64,000 bases of DNA from Amycolatopsis roodepoortensis (GCF_014873915.1 NZ_JADBEJ010000004.1:124001-188000); one strand, 5' to 3'; positions 26,206 through 34,885 are shown, counted from the stretch's first letter. Numbers and translations are program-made. The notes: generated by a model from the sequence alone, not told the origin.

Positions 26206-26211
26206 ATAATA
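26206..26211 (-). promoter_or_regulatory. -10 element of the DUF222/HNH gene
   Basis: TATTAT on the reverse strand ends 6 bases before the GTG start at 26199, the spacing expected if transcription begins at the start codon itself. Confidence 0.6.
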
Positions 26212-26223
26212 CCCGAACAAATA

Positions 26224-26235
26224 GAACACATGTTC
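26224..26235. promoter_or_regulatory. LexA (SOS) box
   Basis: GAACACATGTTC fits the actinobacterial SOS box GAAC-N4-GTTC exactly. It sits 12 bases upstream of the -10 of the DUF222/HNH gene, over the expected -35, so LexA would block this promoter until DNA damage. SOS boxes are known ahead of some 13E12-family genes in mycobacteria. Confidence 0.7.
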
Positions 26236-26404
26236 GTAATTTTAAGCGACTGCGAAAACCAGCAAACAACACTGAAGGGTGATCGACTCCGAAAGCGCCG
26301 CTACACCCCGAAGCCCCCGGCTCCGAGATGAGGACAGTTTTACCGTCAGCGCCAACGACTTTCCCGGCCAGACTGGTCCCTCCGCACCGAGAGAGGGGAC
26401 AGTC

Positions 26405-26812
26405 ATGACCGAGGAAGTCCGGAACCGGCCGGTGGAGATGCCGGGCAGGCTCAAGCTCGTCCGCGGTTTCCTTTGGGTGCAGGCGGTCCTCAACGTCCTC
26501 GCGAGCGCGCTCGTGACCGCCCTGGCGATCAACGAGCTCGAGCACGGCAACGAGGAGGCCGGTCTCGTCCTGGCGCTGGCGATCCTCGGTTTCGTGGTCG
26601 CCGTGGTGCTGATCGCTTGCGCGATAAGGATTTCCCGCGGTTCGCCTTGGGTGCGGCCGACGATCGTCGCGGTGGAGGGACTGGTCGTGGTCATGGGACT
26701 GGTCAGCCTGGTCAACGGCGGGGCGATCACCCAGCTGATCGGGATGGGCATCGCCGTCGGCGTGATCGTCGTCCTCAACAAACCCGAGGAAAGCGCCTGG
26801 TTCAAGCGCTGA
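26405..26812 (+). CDS. Small integral membrane protein of unknown function
   Basis: A 135-residue protein starting at the ATG at 26405 with GAGAGGGG upstream. Four hydrophobic segments are visible, roughly at residues 19-40, 48-68, 82-100 and 104-122, with a charged N-terminus (TEEVRNRPVEMPGRLKLVR) and a charged tail (NKPEESAWFKR). No catalytic or transport motif is recognised. The last 11 bases overlap the 3' end of the convergent GNAT gene. It stands alone between the LexA-controlled gene and the caspase cassette. Confidence 0.7.
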   Translation: MTEEVRNRPVEMPGRLKLVRGFLWVQAVLNVLASALVTALAINELEHGNEEAGLVLALAILGFVVAVVLIACAIRISRGSPWVRPTIVAVEGLVVVMGLVSLVNGGAITQLIGMGIAVGVIVVLNKPEESAWFKR

Positions 26813-27299
26813 CGAGATCGATCCGGTACCGCACTTCGGACAGCTGGACGTCCTCGCCGGGCATGGTGTCGGTCTTGGTCGCCCCGTCCGGCACCCAGCC
26901 TCCGGCCGCGTAGAAACGCTGGGCACGTTTGTTGGTGTCGAGCACCCAGAGCGTCGCCTCGCGGTGTCCCGATTCCCGTAGCGCGGCCACGGCGGTGTCG
27001 AGCAGCAGCCTGCCCAGCCCGGTGCCCCAGCGTTCCGGGTCGAGGTAGATCGCGCGCAGTTCGCCGCGGATCCGGTCGACGGCGGTGAAACCGAGGAGCG
27101 TTCCGTCTTCGACCAGGACCAGGATGTCGCCCTGGTTGGCGGGGTCGGCGAGGGTCCGCTGCCAGCGGGCGGCCCGGCCCTCGACGGAAAGATCGCGGAG
27201 GTAGAGCTCGGGCAGCAGGCCCTGGTACGCCGACTGCCACGACCGCACGTTCACCTCGGCGATCGGCCAGGCGTCCTCGACGGTCGCGGGGCGGATCAT
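26802..27299 (-). CDS. GNAT-family N-acetyltransferase coupled to the caspase gene
   Basis: A 165-residue GNAT enzyme that would move an acetyl group from acetyl-CoA to an amine. It opens MIRPATVEDAWPIAEV and has the acetyl-CoA loop PERWGTGLGRLLLDTA (about residues 88-104) and LDTNKRAQRFYAAGGW. The ATG at 27299 overlaps the stop of the caspase gene by four bases (ATGA), and GGAAAG lies upstream, so it is probably translated with the caspase. Its substrate could be a small molecule or a protein. A functional link to the caspase is suggested only by the coupling. Confidence 0.85.
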   Translation of the reverse strand: MIRPATVEDAWPIAEVNVRSWQSAYQGLLPELYLRDLSVEGRAARWQRTLADPANQGDILVLVEDGTLLGFTAVDRIRGELRAIYLDPERWGTGLGRLLLDTAVAALRESGHREATLWVLDTNKRAQRFYAAGGWVPDGATKTDTMPGEDVQLSEVRYRIDLVSA

Positions 27300-29317
27300 C
27301 GAGCTTTCCATGCCGCGAAACCGGTCAGGATCGCGAGCGCGAGCACCATGGCCAGCGCGATCCCCCAGCCCGCGCCGGTCACGCTCGAACTGCTCGGCAT
27401 CGCGTAGAACAACGCGCACACCATGACGATGCCGCCTCCGGCCACACCGCCGAGGAAGGCGACGCCGAAGGCCGCCGGCCTGAGCAGCACCCCGAGCGCC
27501 GTCCCGGCCAGGAGCAGCACCGCGACCACGAGGTGGATCGCTCCTTCGTCGGCCCGGCTCGACGAGTAATCGATCAGCTCGACGGCTTCCGTCACCAGCC
27601 CGGCCGCGCAACCGGCCCCGGCCACGAGGGCGGCGACGCCGAGCGCGTCCCGCGGTTTCCCCAGCGCGAGCCGGAAACTCCGGTCACGCCGTACCGCGAT
27701 CAGCGCGCAGACGGCTCCCGCGAGCAGGAATCCGTCGGTGAGGACGAGAAGCGCCGGGCCGTACGGCATCGCCGAGAGCAGCGCCAGCCCGCACAGCGCT
27801 CCCGGGCCTGCCATCCGGCGCGTGTTCCGCAGGAGCATCGCGATCCCCGCCGCGCTCGCGAAGACGACGAGCGGCAGCATCACCCAGCCGCCGTCTTCGA
27901 AGAAATCCTCCAGACTGCTGCCGAGCGAGAACGCGATGGCCACGAGGTACACCGCGGCCGCGATCGCGAGCAGCCCCGCGGCGACGGCGAACGGGTCGGT
28001 CTTCGACACCGGCGCCACGGGCGGCGCGGGGACGGCCGGAACGGGTTCAGGGGCCGCTTCGGGCACCGGCGCGGTCTCCGCGACGACCCGGCCCTCGACC
28101 CGTACCACCGCCTCGCCGGTCGGCCCGGTCACGGTGACCCGCGCCTCGAACGCCCCGAGTTCTTCCTGCTCCAGCACGATCTCGGCCTCGTCGCCGTCTT
28201 CGGTCACCCGCAGCCAGGAATGGGACGACGCGAACCGGCACGCCCGCGCGATCGGCGGTCCCGCCAGCCGGATGCGCGCCGCCGGCCGCGATCCCCGGAC
28301 GACCTCTCCGAACCGGACCACCTCGGATTCGGCCCGCACCCGCGCTTCCCGCCGGGCGAGGTCGGCGGCCTCGGCGATATGCCGGATGTCGGTCTGCGCC
28401 ATCGTGGTGAGCACTTCGTGCGCGCCGATGGCGACGGACAGGTTCTCGCTCGTCAGCCGCCGCTGGAGTTCCGTCACCGCGCCGAGGCGGGTGAACATGT
28501 TGGCATCCTCGCTCGCCGCGCGCAGATCGGCCGGGACCGGCGACGGTTTGATCCGGCGGCGCCTGCTCCTGGCCAGATACAGCTCGCCCTGCATCTCGAT
28601 GTCGCGGCTGGGGGTCTGGTTCGGGTTCCGCTCCCGGACGCTGTCGAACAGGTAGTCGTACAGCTCGCCGAGCGCGATCCAGCCGTCCTCGTCGCGGTCC
28701 GCGTCGCCGGTGCGGAGGCCGTCGACCAGTGCCGAGGTGAACACCGACGGCCGGACGTGGTCGTCGGCGAGCTGGTCACCCTCGAAGGCGTACTCGATGG
28801 AGTTCGACGCGGTGATCACCGCCCGGCCGCGGCCGCCGAAACCGCCGGCCGGGAACGCGTCGAGCACGTTGGCCTCGCCGGTGGCGCGCACGGCGACCCC
28901 TTGGCTGAAGGCGCCGCCGTAGCAGCAGTCCAGCAGGAGGACGATGCTCCGCGACCGGCTCATCCGCAGGCAGCGCTGGACGAAATCGGCGGGCACGGCG
29001 GTCGACGCGAGCCGCTCCGGCCGGGTGTTACGGGCGGCGAAGAACAGCTCGCCCGACTCGCTTTTCAGGCCGTGGCAAGAGAAATGCACCAGCAGGACGT
29101 CGTCCGGCGCGCTGTCGGCGAACAGGTCCTCGACGCGGCCCGCGATCACGTGGGCGGTCTCGTCGCGCACCACCTGGACGTCGAATTCGCTGATGGCGCG
29201 GTCGCCGAGGACTTCGGCGAGCGCTTCCGCGTCGGCGGCCGGGGACCGCAGCGCGCTCAGCCCGGGGTTGTCGTACTCCCCGTTGGCGATGATGAGGGCA
29301 CGCCGCGCGCCGGTCAT
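27296..29317 (-). CDS. Membrane-bound caspase-like (C14) protease
   Basis: A 673-residue protein. The N-terminal caspase domain (about residues 4-250) has the catalytic histidine in HFSCHGLKSESG (His82) and the catalytic cysteine in LLLDCCYGGAF (Cys132). Within this domain lies DRDEDGWIALGE (207-218), a canonical EF-hand loop, which suggests calcium dependence. A helical segment (265-335), an Ig-like beta domain (336-412) and a proline-rich linker follow, then seven or eight membrane helices (443-670). The ATG at 29317 overlaps the upstream EACC1 gene by four bases. Caspases linked to EACC1 are described as effectors of actinobacterial conflict systems. Confidence 0.9.
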   Translation of the reverse strand: MTGARRALIIANGEYDNPGLSALRSPAADAEALAEVLGDRAISEFDVQVVRDETAHVIAGRVEDLFADSAPDDVLLVHFSCHGLKSESGELFFAARNTRPERLASTAVPADFVQRCLRMSRSRSIVLLLDCCYGGAFSQGVAVRATGEANVLDAFPAGGFGGRGRAVITASNSIEYAFEGDQLADDHVRPSVFTSALVDGLRTGDADRDEDGWIALGELYDYLFDSVRERNPNQTPSRDIEMQGELYLARSRRRRIKPSPVPADLRAASEDANMFTRLGAVTELQRRLTSENLSVAIGAHEVLTTMAQTDIRHIAEAADLARREARVRAESEVVRFGEVVRGSRPAARIRLAGPPIARACRFASSHSWLRVTEDGDEAEIVLEQEELGAFEARVTVTGPTGEAVVRVEGRVVAETAPVPEAAPEPVPAVPAPPVAPVSKTDPFAVAAGLLAIAAAVYLVAIAFSLGSSLEDFFEDGGWVMLPLVVFASAAGIAMLLRNTRRMAGPGALCGLALLSAMPYGPALLVLTDGFLLAGAVCALIAVRRDRSFRLALGKPRDALGVAALVAGAGCAAGLVTEAVELIDYSSSRADEGAIHLVVAVLLLAGTALGVLLRPAAFGVAFLGGVAGGGIVMVCALFYAMPSSSSVTGAGWGIALAMVLALAILTGFAAWKAR

Positions 29318-29694
29318 GGCGACGAATGCCTGCTCACGAAGAGATCGACGAGCTTGTCCTGGTCGGTGAGCGTCGCTTCGGACAGCTCCAGTACGTCGCC
29401 GTCGATCTCCAGCCGCACCGTGCGCTTCACCCGTCCGCCGCGCGAAAGCCACTCGCGCACAGCCACGACGACCGAACGCAGACCCTGCGCGGACTGCCCC
29501 AGCGTGACCAGCAGCCCGCCCACCGTCGCGACGTCGAATCCCCGCGAGCCGGGCGGCGCCGGGCCGGCGGGCAGCGCCTTCACGTCGGTGATCCCGCGTT
29601 CGACCAGTTCCCCTCGAAGGTATCCGGCGAGCTGGTCGACCCGTTCCGCGTCGGCCCCGTCCTCGCCGAGCTGGACCCGTACCGCTGCTGTCAT
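29314..29694 (-). CDS. EACC1-like effector-associated component
   Basis: A 126-residue protein that looks like effector-associated constant component 1 (EACC1). It has a first strand (AAVRVQLGEDG), a helix with LAGYLRGELVERG, a hydrophobic centre FDVATVGGLLVTLGQS, a basic helix REWLSRGGRVKRT and a final strand-helix unit (LSEATLTDQDKLVDLFV). EACC1 is known in actinobacteria as a small partner next to caspases, trypsins and other effectors in NTP-dependent conflict systems, thought to link the effector to its activator. The gene overlaps the caspase start by four bases. No NTPase or VMAP-type partner is visible next to it. Confidence 0.78.
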   Translation of the reverse strand: MTAAVRVQLGEDGADAERVDQLAGYLRGELVERGITDVKALPAGPAPPGSRGFDVATVGGLLVTLGQSAQGLRSVVVAVREWLSRGGRVKRTVRLEIDGDVLELSEATLTDQDKLVDLFVSRHSSP

Positions 29695-29776
29695 CCCGGC
29701 CTCCCTCGCCCGTACGGAAGAGGAAAGCCCCTAAGCCCGTCCGGCGGCAAGGTCCGATCGGGCAGAGCTGTTCACG

Positions 29777-31930
29777 TCAGCTTTTTTCCAGGTACTCCAC
29801 GCGATCTTCGTCGACGACGTCGGCGATCATGTGCGCCAGCCCCAAGTAATTACCCAAGGCAGGATCCTTTTCGACGATTTCCAACGCGCGGGCCCTCGCC
29901 TCGGCGATGACGTCCTCGTCGCGCAGCAGCGAAAGCAGCTTCAGGGTCGACTTCTTCCCCGACTGCGCGGCGCCGAGGATGTCGCCCTCACGGCGCAGTT
30001 CCAGGTCCATTCTGGACAGTTCGAAGCCGTCCGTCGTGGACTCGACGGCGGCCAGCCGCTCGCGGGTGGTGGTCCCGTCCAGGGTTTCGGTGACCAGCAG
30101 GCAAAGCCCCGGCACGCTGCCCCGGCCAACCCGCCCGCGCAGCTGGTGCAGCTGGCTGATGCCGAACCGGTCGGCGTCCATGATCACCATCGCGGTCGCG
30201 TTCGGCACGTTCACGCCGACCTCGATCACGGTGGTGGCGACGAGCACGTCCAGGTCGCCCTTGGAGAACGCCTGCATCACGGCGTCCTTGTCGTCGGGAG
30301 GCATGCGGCCGTGCAGGACCCCGATCTTCAAGCCCTTCAACGGTCCTTCGGCCAGCTCGGGCGCCACGTCGAGGACCGCGAGCGCGGGCCGCTTGTCGCC
30401 CTTGTCCGACGCCGGTTCGTCACCGATCCGCGGGCAGACGATGTACGCCTGGTGGCCCTTGCCGCATTCCTCGCGGACCCGCTGCCACGCCCTGTCCAGC
30501 CAGGCGGGCCGCTCCGCGACCGGTACCACCGACGTCTTGATCGGCGACCGGCCGACCGGCATCTCGCGCAGCGCGGAGATCTCCAGATCGCCGTAGACGG
30601 TCATCGCGACCGTGCGCGGGATGGGCGTCGCCGTCATGACGAGCACGTGCGGGCTGGTCTCGTCCGAGCCGCGGGAGCGCAGCGCGTCCCGCTGCTCCAC
30701 CCCGAAGCGATGCTGCTCGTCGACCACGACCAGGCCGAGATCCGCGAACGACACCGTGTCCTGGATGAGCGCGTGCGTGCCGACGACGATCCCGGCCTCA
30801 CCGCTGACCGTCTCCAGCAACGCCTTCTTGCGTTCCTTGGCGCCCATGGACCCGGTCAGCAGTGTCACGCGCGTCGCGTTCTCAGCGCCGCCGAGCTCGC
30901 CCGCCTGCCCGAGGTCGCCGAGCATCTCGCGCAGCGACCGGGCGTGCTGCGCGGCGAGGACCTCCGTCGGCGCGAGCATCGCCGCCTGCCGCCCGGAATC
31001 GACGACCTGCAGCATGGCGCGCAACGCGACCACGGTCTTTCCGGAGCCGACCTCACCCTGCAGCAGCCGGTTCATCGGATGCTCGGTGGACAGATCCCTG
31101 GCGATCTCCTCGCCGATCTCCTGCTGGCCCGCCGTCAGCGCGAACGGGAGCCGCTTGTCGAAGGCTTCGAGGATGCCGCCGTCGGTGTGCGGACAGGCTT
31201 TCGCGGGCCGCGAGACCAAAGAATGCCTGCGCTGCGCGAAGATCAGCTGCACGGCCATGGCTTCGTCCCATTTGAGCCGGTCCCGCGCGGAGTTCAGCGC
31301 TTGCCAGCTCGACGGGCGGTGGATGCCGCGCAGCGCGCTTTCCAGGCTGGGCAGGCCGTACCGGGCGAGCAGCTCGATCGGCATCGGGTCCTCGTCGACC
31401 TCCAGCACGTCCAGCACCTGCCGCACGGCCTTGGCGATCACCCAGGTCGGGATCCCCTGCGCCGCCGGGTACACCGGGATGATCTCGGCGAGGAAGTCGT
31501 CCATCGCCTCGGCCTGGCGCTCGGCGTCGAACAGTTCGTACTCGGGGTTGGCCAGCTGCAGGACGTCGCGGAAGGCGGTGACCTTGCCCGCGAAAAGCCC
31601 GTTCTTGCCGGGCACGAGTTCCTTTTCGCGCCAGGCCTGGTTGAAGAAGGTGCACTGCAGGCGGCGTTTGCCGTCGGTGATCACCATTTCGAGCAGGGTG
31701 CCGTTGCGTGCCTTCATCCGGCGCTTGTTGACCCGCTCGATACGCGCCATCACGGTGGCGTGCTCGCCGAGTTCGAGCCCGGCGATATCGGTGAGCTGAC
31801 CGCGTTCGGCGTAACGGCGCGGGTAGTGCCGCAGGAGATCGCTGACCGTCTCGATCTTGAGGCCCTTGGCGAGCGCCTTCGCCGTCGCCGCGCCGACGAC
31901 CAGCTTGAGGTCCGCGCGCAGGTTGGTCAT
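29777..31930 (-). CDS. recG: ATP-dependent DNA helicase RecG
   Basis: A 717-residue superfamily 2 helicase that reverses stalled replication forks and branches Holliday junctions. An N-terminal wedge/OB region (about 1-240, with RHYPRRYAERG) is followed by helicase motifs: Walker A GEVGSGKTVVALRAM, DEQH box VVVDEQHRFGVEQR, TATPIPRT, and motif VI LHQLRGRVGRG. The length is close to that of other actinobacterial RecG proteins. The ATG at 31930 lies 4 bases behind the stop of the FakA-like gene, so the two form an operon, the same order as in mycobacteria. Confidence 0.97.
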   Translation of the reverse strand: MTNLRADLKLVVGAATAKALAKGLKIETVSDLLRHYPRRYAERGQLTDIAGLELGEHATVMARIERVNKRRMKARNGTLLEMVITDGKRRLQCTFFNQAWREKELVPGKNGLFAGKVTAFRDVLQLANPEYELFDAERQAEAMDDFLAEIIPVYPAAQGIPTWVIAKAVRQVLDVLEVDEDPMPIELLARYGLPSLESALRGIHRPSSWQALNSARDRLKWDEAMAVQLIFAQRRHSLVSRPAKACPHTDGGILEAFDKRLPFALTAGQQEIGEEIARDLSTEHPMNRLLQGEVGSGKTVVALRAMLQVVDSGRQAAMLAPTEVLAAQHARSLREMLGDLGQAGELGGAENATRVTLLTGSMGAKERKKALLETVSGEAGIVVGTHALIQDTVSFADLGLVVVDEQHRFGVEQRDALRSRGSDETSPHVLVMTATPIPRTVAMTVYGDLEISALREMPVGRSPIKTSVVPVAERPAWLDRAWQRVREECGKGHQAYIVCPRIGDEPASDKGDKRPALAVLDVAPELAEGPLKGLKIGVLHGRMPPDDKDAVMQAFSKGDLDVLVATTVIEVGVNVPNATAMVIMDADRFGISQLHQLRGRVGRGSVPGLCLLVTETLDGTTTRERLAAVESTTDGFELSRMDLELRREGDILGAAQSGKKSTLKLLSLLRDEDVIAEARARALEIVEKDPALGNYLGLAHMIADVVDEDRVEYLEKS

Positions 31931-31934
31931 GCGG

Positions 31935-33521
31935 TCACTCCACCCCCATCAGCAGCACGGCGTCGGTCTGGCCGCCCGCGTAACTCGTCACTTCGACCTC
32001 GGGATGCTCCAGGCGCAGCTGATCGGCCAGCTCACCGGGAAGCCGGACCGGCGCGTCCAACCCGGTCAGCACGGTGACCAGCTCGCCGCCGAGGGCCAGC
32101 ATCCGGTTCAGCACGCCGACCGCCGCCGCGACCAGGCTCGTCTCCGAGGCGGGCGCGGGCTCGATCAGCACGACCTCACCGTCGACGAGGCCGACGACGT
32201 CACCGGCCTGCGCCCGGCCCACCCAGGTTAGCGACTCCTCCTGCGCGATCCTCAGTTCGCCACGCCTGGTGGCGGCGGCCGCCTCGGCCATCGCGACCAC
32301 GTCGTCGTTGGTGCGGCGGCCCTGGTCGTGGACGGCGAGCGCGGCGAGCACCTGGACGGGTGACACGCACGGGATGACGACGACGTCGCGATCCGCGGCC
32401 ATCGCGTGCCCCGCCGCCGCGTCGGCCGCCGCCGTCAGCTCCTGACCACCGGGAAGGACGGTGACGTGATGCCCGGCGGCCTCGTTGATCAGGCCCAGCA
32501 TCTCCTCGACCGTCGGCTGGACCCCGTGCGGGACCGAAAGCACCGCGACCCCCTCCGCGCGGAGGAGTTCGGCCAGCGGCCCGCCGTGGACCACGGCGAC
32601 CACCGAACGGTCGATCCCGCCGCCGACCTCGACCGGGGTGGGCGTGATCAGCGGCTCGACCCGGACCCGGCGGGGGCGGCCTAGCTCGATCCCCGCCTCC
32701 AGCGCCGCGCCGATGTCCGCGCAGTGGACGTGGACGGCGTACGCGCCGGCGCCGTCCCCGGCGACCGTGACGCTGTCGCCGAGGCCGCTGAGGGTCTTGC
32801 GAAGCCCGGGAAGACTGGCTTCGTCGACGCCGTCGAGCAGGTACATGACCTCCCAGGCCGTCGGCGACTCGATCGTGTGGTGGTGGTGATGCGCCTCGAG
32901 CGGGTGGTCCGGCTCGGTGAGGCCGCCGGTGATCACGCCGTGCAGGGCGTCGAGGACCGCGACGAGGCCGCGCGCGCCCGCGTCGACCACGCCGGCCACC
33001 GCCAGGACGGGCAGCTGCTTCGGGGTCTCTTCGAGGGCTTCGGCGGCCACGCTCGCCGCCGCGGCGGCCACCTCTTCGAGTGAGCCGGTCGCGTCGCGGA
33101 CGGCCGCGGCGACGGTGTGGAGGACGGTCAGGATGGTCCCGGCCACCGGACGGCTGACCGCGCCGGTGGCGGCCCTGTCCGCGCAGCCGAGCGCCTCCGC
33201 GAGCCCCGGCCCGTCGAGCTCCCTCGCGGCCGCCGACTCGGCGATCCCGCGCACGACCTGCGACATGATCACGCCCGAATTGCCCTTGGCCGCCGCGACC
33301 GCGCCCTTGGCGAACGCCGCCAGCGCCTCGGCGGTCGTCGCCGGCTCGGCGTCGGCCAGCGCGTCGCGGGCCGCGGTCATGGTGAACAGCAGGTTGGAGC
33401 CGGTGTCGGAGTCGGCGACCGGGTAGACGTTGATGCCGTCGATCGCCGGCCGGAGCACCGCCAAGCTGTGCACACAGGCCGCCGACCAGGCCGACACCGC
33501 CGCCACGTCCAGCACCCGCAC
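31935..33521 (-). CDS. DAK2-domain protein (YloV/FakA-like fatty acid kinase subunit)
   Basis: A 528-residue protein related to FakA, the ATP-binding subunit of fatty acid kinase, which phosphorylates fatty acids presented by FakB. The DAK2 domain (about residues 1-200) has NVYPVADSDTGSNLLFTM, whose aspartates bind Mg-ATP, and AKGNSGVIMSQ. A middle region with a His-rich stretch (EAHHHHHTIESP) and a DegV-like C-terminal half follow. The GTG at 33521 has AGGAGG 7 bases upstream; the open frame upstream enters the rpmB promoter region. It is the first gene of the recG operon. Whether it has true fatty acid kinase activity is not shown by sequence alone. Confidence 0.88.
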   Translation of the reverse strand: MRVLDVAAVSAWSAACVHSLAVLRPAIDGINVYPVADSDTGSNLLFTMTAARDALADAEPATTAEALAAFAKGAVAAAKGNSGVIMSQVVRGIAESAAARELDGPGLAEALGCADRAATGAVSRPVAGTILTVLHTVAAAVRDATGSLEEVAAAAASVAAEALEETPKQLPVLAVAGVVDAGARGLVAVLDALHGVITGGLTEPDHPLEAHHHHHTIESPTAWEVMYLLDGVDEASLPGLRKTLSGLGDSVTVAGDGAGAYAVHVHCADIGAALEAGIELGRPRRVRVEPLITPTPVEVGGGIDRSVVAVVHGGPLAELLRAEGVAVLSVPHGVQPTVEEMLGLINEAAGHHVTVLPGGQELTAAADAAAGHAMAADRDVVVIPCVSPVQVLAALAVHDQGRRTNDDVVAMAEAAAATRRGELRIAQEESLTWVGRAQAGDVVGLVDGEVVLIEPAPASETSLVAAAVGVLNRMLALGGELVTVLTGLDAPVRLPGELADQLRLEHPEVEVTSYAGGQTDAVLLMGVE

Positions 33522-33654
33522 CCCGTAACCTCCTAGCTGTTCCAGCGAGGGTATCGACCCGGTGCCGGAGGGCTCTGAGCCACTGGTTACTATGGTCGAG
33601 TTGCCCAGCATGCTGGGCGCGTCATTCTTTGTCCCAGATCCAGAGGAGTTCGAC
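33522..33654. promoter_or_regulatory. Bidirectional promoter region between the fakA-like gene and rpmB
   Basis: 133 bases separate the two divergent starts. TACTAT at 33588-33593 could be the -10 of rpmB; no clear -35 was found at normal spacing. The rpmB ribosome binding site AGAGGAG lies at its right end. Confidence 0.45.
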
Positions 33655-33846
33655 GTGGCTGCCGTGTGCGACGTCTGTGGCAAGGGACCGGGCTTTGGCA
33701 AGTCGGTCTCGCACTCCCACCGGCGTACCAACCGCCGGTGGAACCCGAACATCCAGACCGTTCACGCCAAGATCGGTCTGTCCCAGCGCAAGCGCCTGAA
33801 CGCCTGCACCTCGTGCATCAAGGCGGGCAAGGTCGTTCGCGGCTGA
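33655..33846 (+). CDS. rpmB: 50S ribosomal protein L28
   Basis: A 63-residue ribosomal protein. The GTG at 33655 has AGAGGAG about 8 bases upstream; the frame is open further upstream without family sequence. It opens [20 protein letters not shown] and ends [14 protein letters not shown]. The two CxxC pairs mark the zinc-binding (C+) form of L28; many actinomycetes also have a zinc-independent copy elsewhere, under Zur control. It is divergent from the fakA-recG operon, as in mycobacteria, and has a clear terminator. Confidence 0.96.
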   Translation: MAAVCDVCGKGPGFGKSVSHSHRRTNRRWNPNIQTVHAKIGLSQRKRLNACTSCIKAGKVVRG

Positions 33847-33861
33847 GCCGGGTTTTTGGGG

Positions 33862-33897
33862 AATGGCGGGTGCTCTCCGGAGCACCCGCCATTTTTT
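33862..33897 (+). terminator. Rho-independent terminator behind rpmB
   Basis: A hairpin with arms ATGGCGGGTGCTC and GAGCACCCGCCAT (4-base loop), followed by a run of T, 16 bases behind the rpmB stop. It is one of the few terminators here with a T tract. Confidence 0.9.
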
Positions 33898-33960
33898 ATG
33901 TGTGCGGAGTTTCAGACATTCCCCAGGCGACTCAGTAGCACCACCAGTCACAACGGCGGC

Positions 33961-34009
33961 GCGTGAAGGCCCCCTTCCCTCGGCTGAGCCGAGGAAACTC
34001 GACCTTCAC
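33961..34009. repeat. Decayed family A palindrome
   Basis: The left arm GCGTGAAGGCCCCCTTCCCT and the centre CGGCTGAGCCGAGG are intact. The right arm then changes to AAACTCGACCTTCAC, so the outer stem no longer pairs fully. It is a natural example of a damaged copy. Confidence 0.8.
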
Positions 34010-34020
34010 ACCTTCCCGAG

Positions 34021-34073
34021 TACATGAAGGACCCCATCCTTGCGCCTAGGTACAGGAAGGGGTCCTTCACGTA
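34021..34073. repeat. Family A variant palindrome
   Basis: Outer arms TACATGAAGGACCCC and GGGGTCCTTCACGTA pair well, but the inner part (ATCCTTGCGCCTAGGTACAGGAA) pairs only partly. It is one of three family A elements within 215 bases. Confidence 0.8.
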
Positions 34074-34120
34074 CTTCGGCGAAACCTCAGGAGTCGCACC
34101 GGTCACTGCTGTCACGGGAT

Positions 34121-34175
34121 GCGCGTGAAGGCCCCCTTCCCTCGGCTGAGCCGAGGGAAGGGGGCCTTCACGCGC
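34121..34175. repeat. Palindromic intergenic repeat, family A
   Basis: A perfect copy with 27-base arms, identical to 18161-18215. It ends 12 bases from the ung stop. The 340 bases between rpmB and ung contain only the terminator and these three repeats. Confidence 0.92.
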
Positions 34176-34187
34176 AACACAAGAGGA

Positions 34188-34865
34188 TCAAGGGAGTTTC
34201 CAGTCCACGGGACCGGCGCCCTGCTGCTCCAGCAGCTGGTTCGCCCGGCTGAAGGGCCGCGACCCGAAGAAGCCGGCGTGCGCCGAAAGCGGGCTCGGGT
34301 GCGCCGACTCGATGCACGGCACCTTCCCCAGCATCGGCTTCAGGTTCCGCGCGTTGCGGCCCCACAGGATCGCCACCATCGGCTCGTCCCGGGCGGCGAG
34401 GGCCTTGATGGCCTGCTCGGTGACCGCTTCCCAGCCCTTGCCCTGGTGCGAGTTCGACTTCCCCGGCTGCACCGTCAGCGACCTGTTGAGCAGCAGGACC
34501 CCTTGGTCGGCCCACGGCGTCAGGTCCCCGTTCGACGGCAGCGGGTGCCCGAGGTCCTCGCAGTACTCCTTGTAGATGTTGATCAGGCTCTTCGGGATCG
34601 GCCGGACGTCCGGCGCCACCGAGAAGCTCAGCCCGACGGCATGCCCGGGCGTCGGGTACGGGTCCTGGCCGACGATCAGCACCCGCACGTCGTGGAACGG
34701 CTGCTGGAACGCCCGCAGCACGTGTTCACCCGCCGGGAGATAGGTCCGGCCCGCGGCGATCTCCGCGCGGAGGAACTCCCCCATCGCGGCGACCTGCGGC
34801 GCCACCGGTTCGAGGGCCTTCGCCCAGCCTGCTTCGACGATGTCCTGCAGCGGTCGTGCGGTCAC
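34188..34865 (-). CDS. ung: Uracil-DNA glycosylase
   Basis: A 225-residue family 1 uracil-DNA glycosylase, which removes uracil from DNA as the first step of base excision repair. The water-activating motif [17 protein letters not shown] contains the catalytic Asp, and the DNA-minor-groove loop [17 protein letters not shown] is intact. The uracil-binding segment [18 protein letters not shown] is also present. The start is a GTG at 34865 with no obvious ribosome binding site. It is 20 bases from the gamma-carbonic anhydrase gene and could share a transcript with it. Confidence 0.96.
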   Translation of the reverse strand: MTARPLQDIVEAGWAKALEPVAPQVAAMGEFLRAEIAAGRTYLPAGEHVLRAFQQPFHDVRVLIVGQDPYPTPGHAVGLSFSVAPDVRPIPKSLINIYKEYCEDLGHPLPSNGDLTPWADQGVLLLNRSLTVQPGKSNSHQGKGWEAVTEQAIKALAARDEPMVAILWGRNARNLKPMLGKVPCIESAHPSPLSAHAGFFGSRPFSRANQLLEQQGAGPVDWKLP

Positions 34866-34885
34866 GGCGTGCGAGCTTACTCACG

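Noticed and set aside
29831..32077. A 748-codon open frame opposite recG
   Set aside because: Antisense to all RecG motifs; composition typical of a shadow frame.
33961..34175. Possible insertion sequence or MITE with three repeats between rpmB and ung
   Set aside because: No transposase, no target-site duplication and no terminal repeat that bounds the segment; the elements are single family A palindromes.
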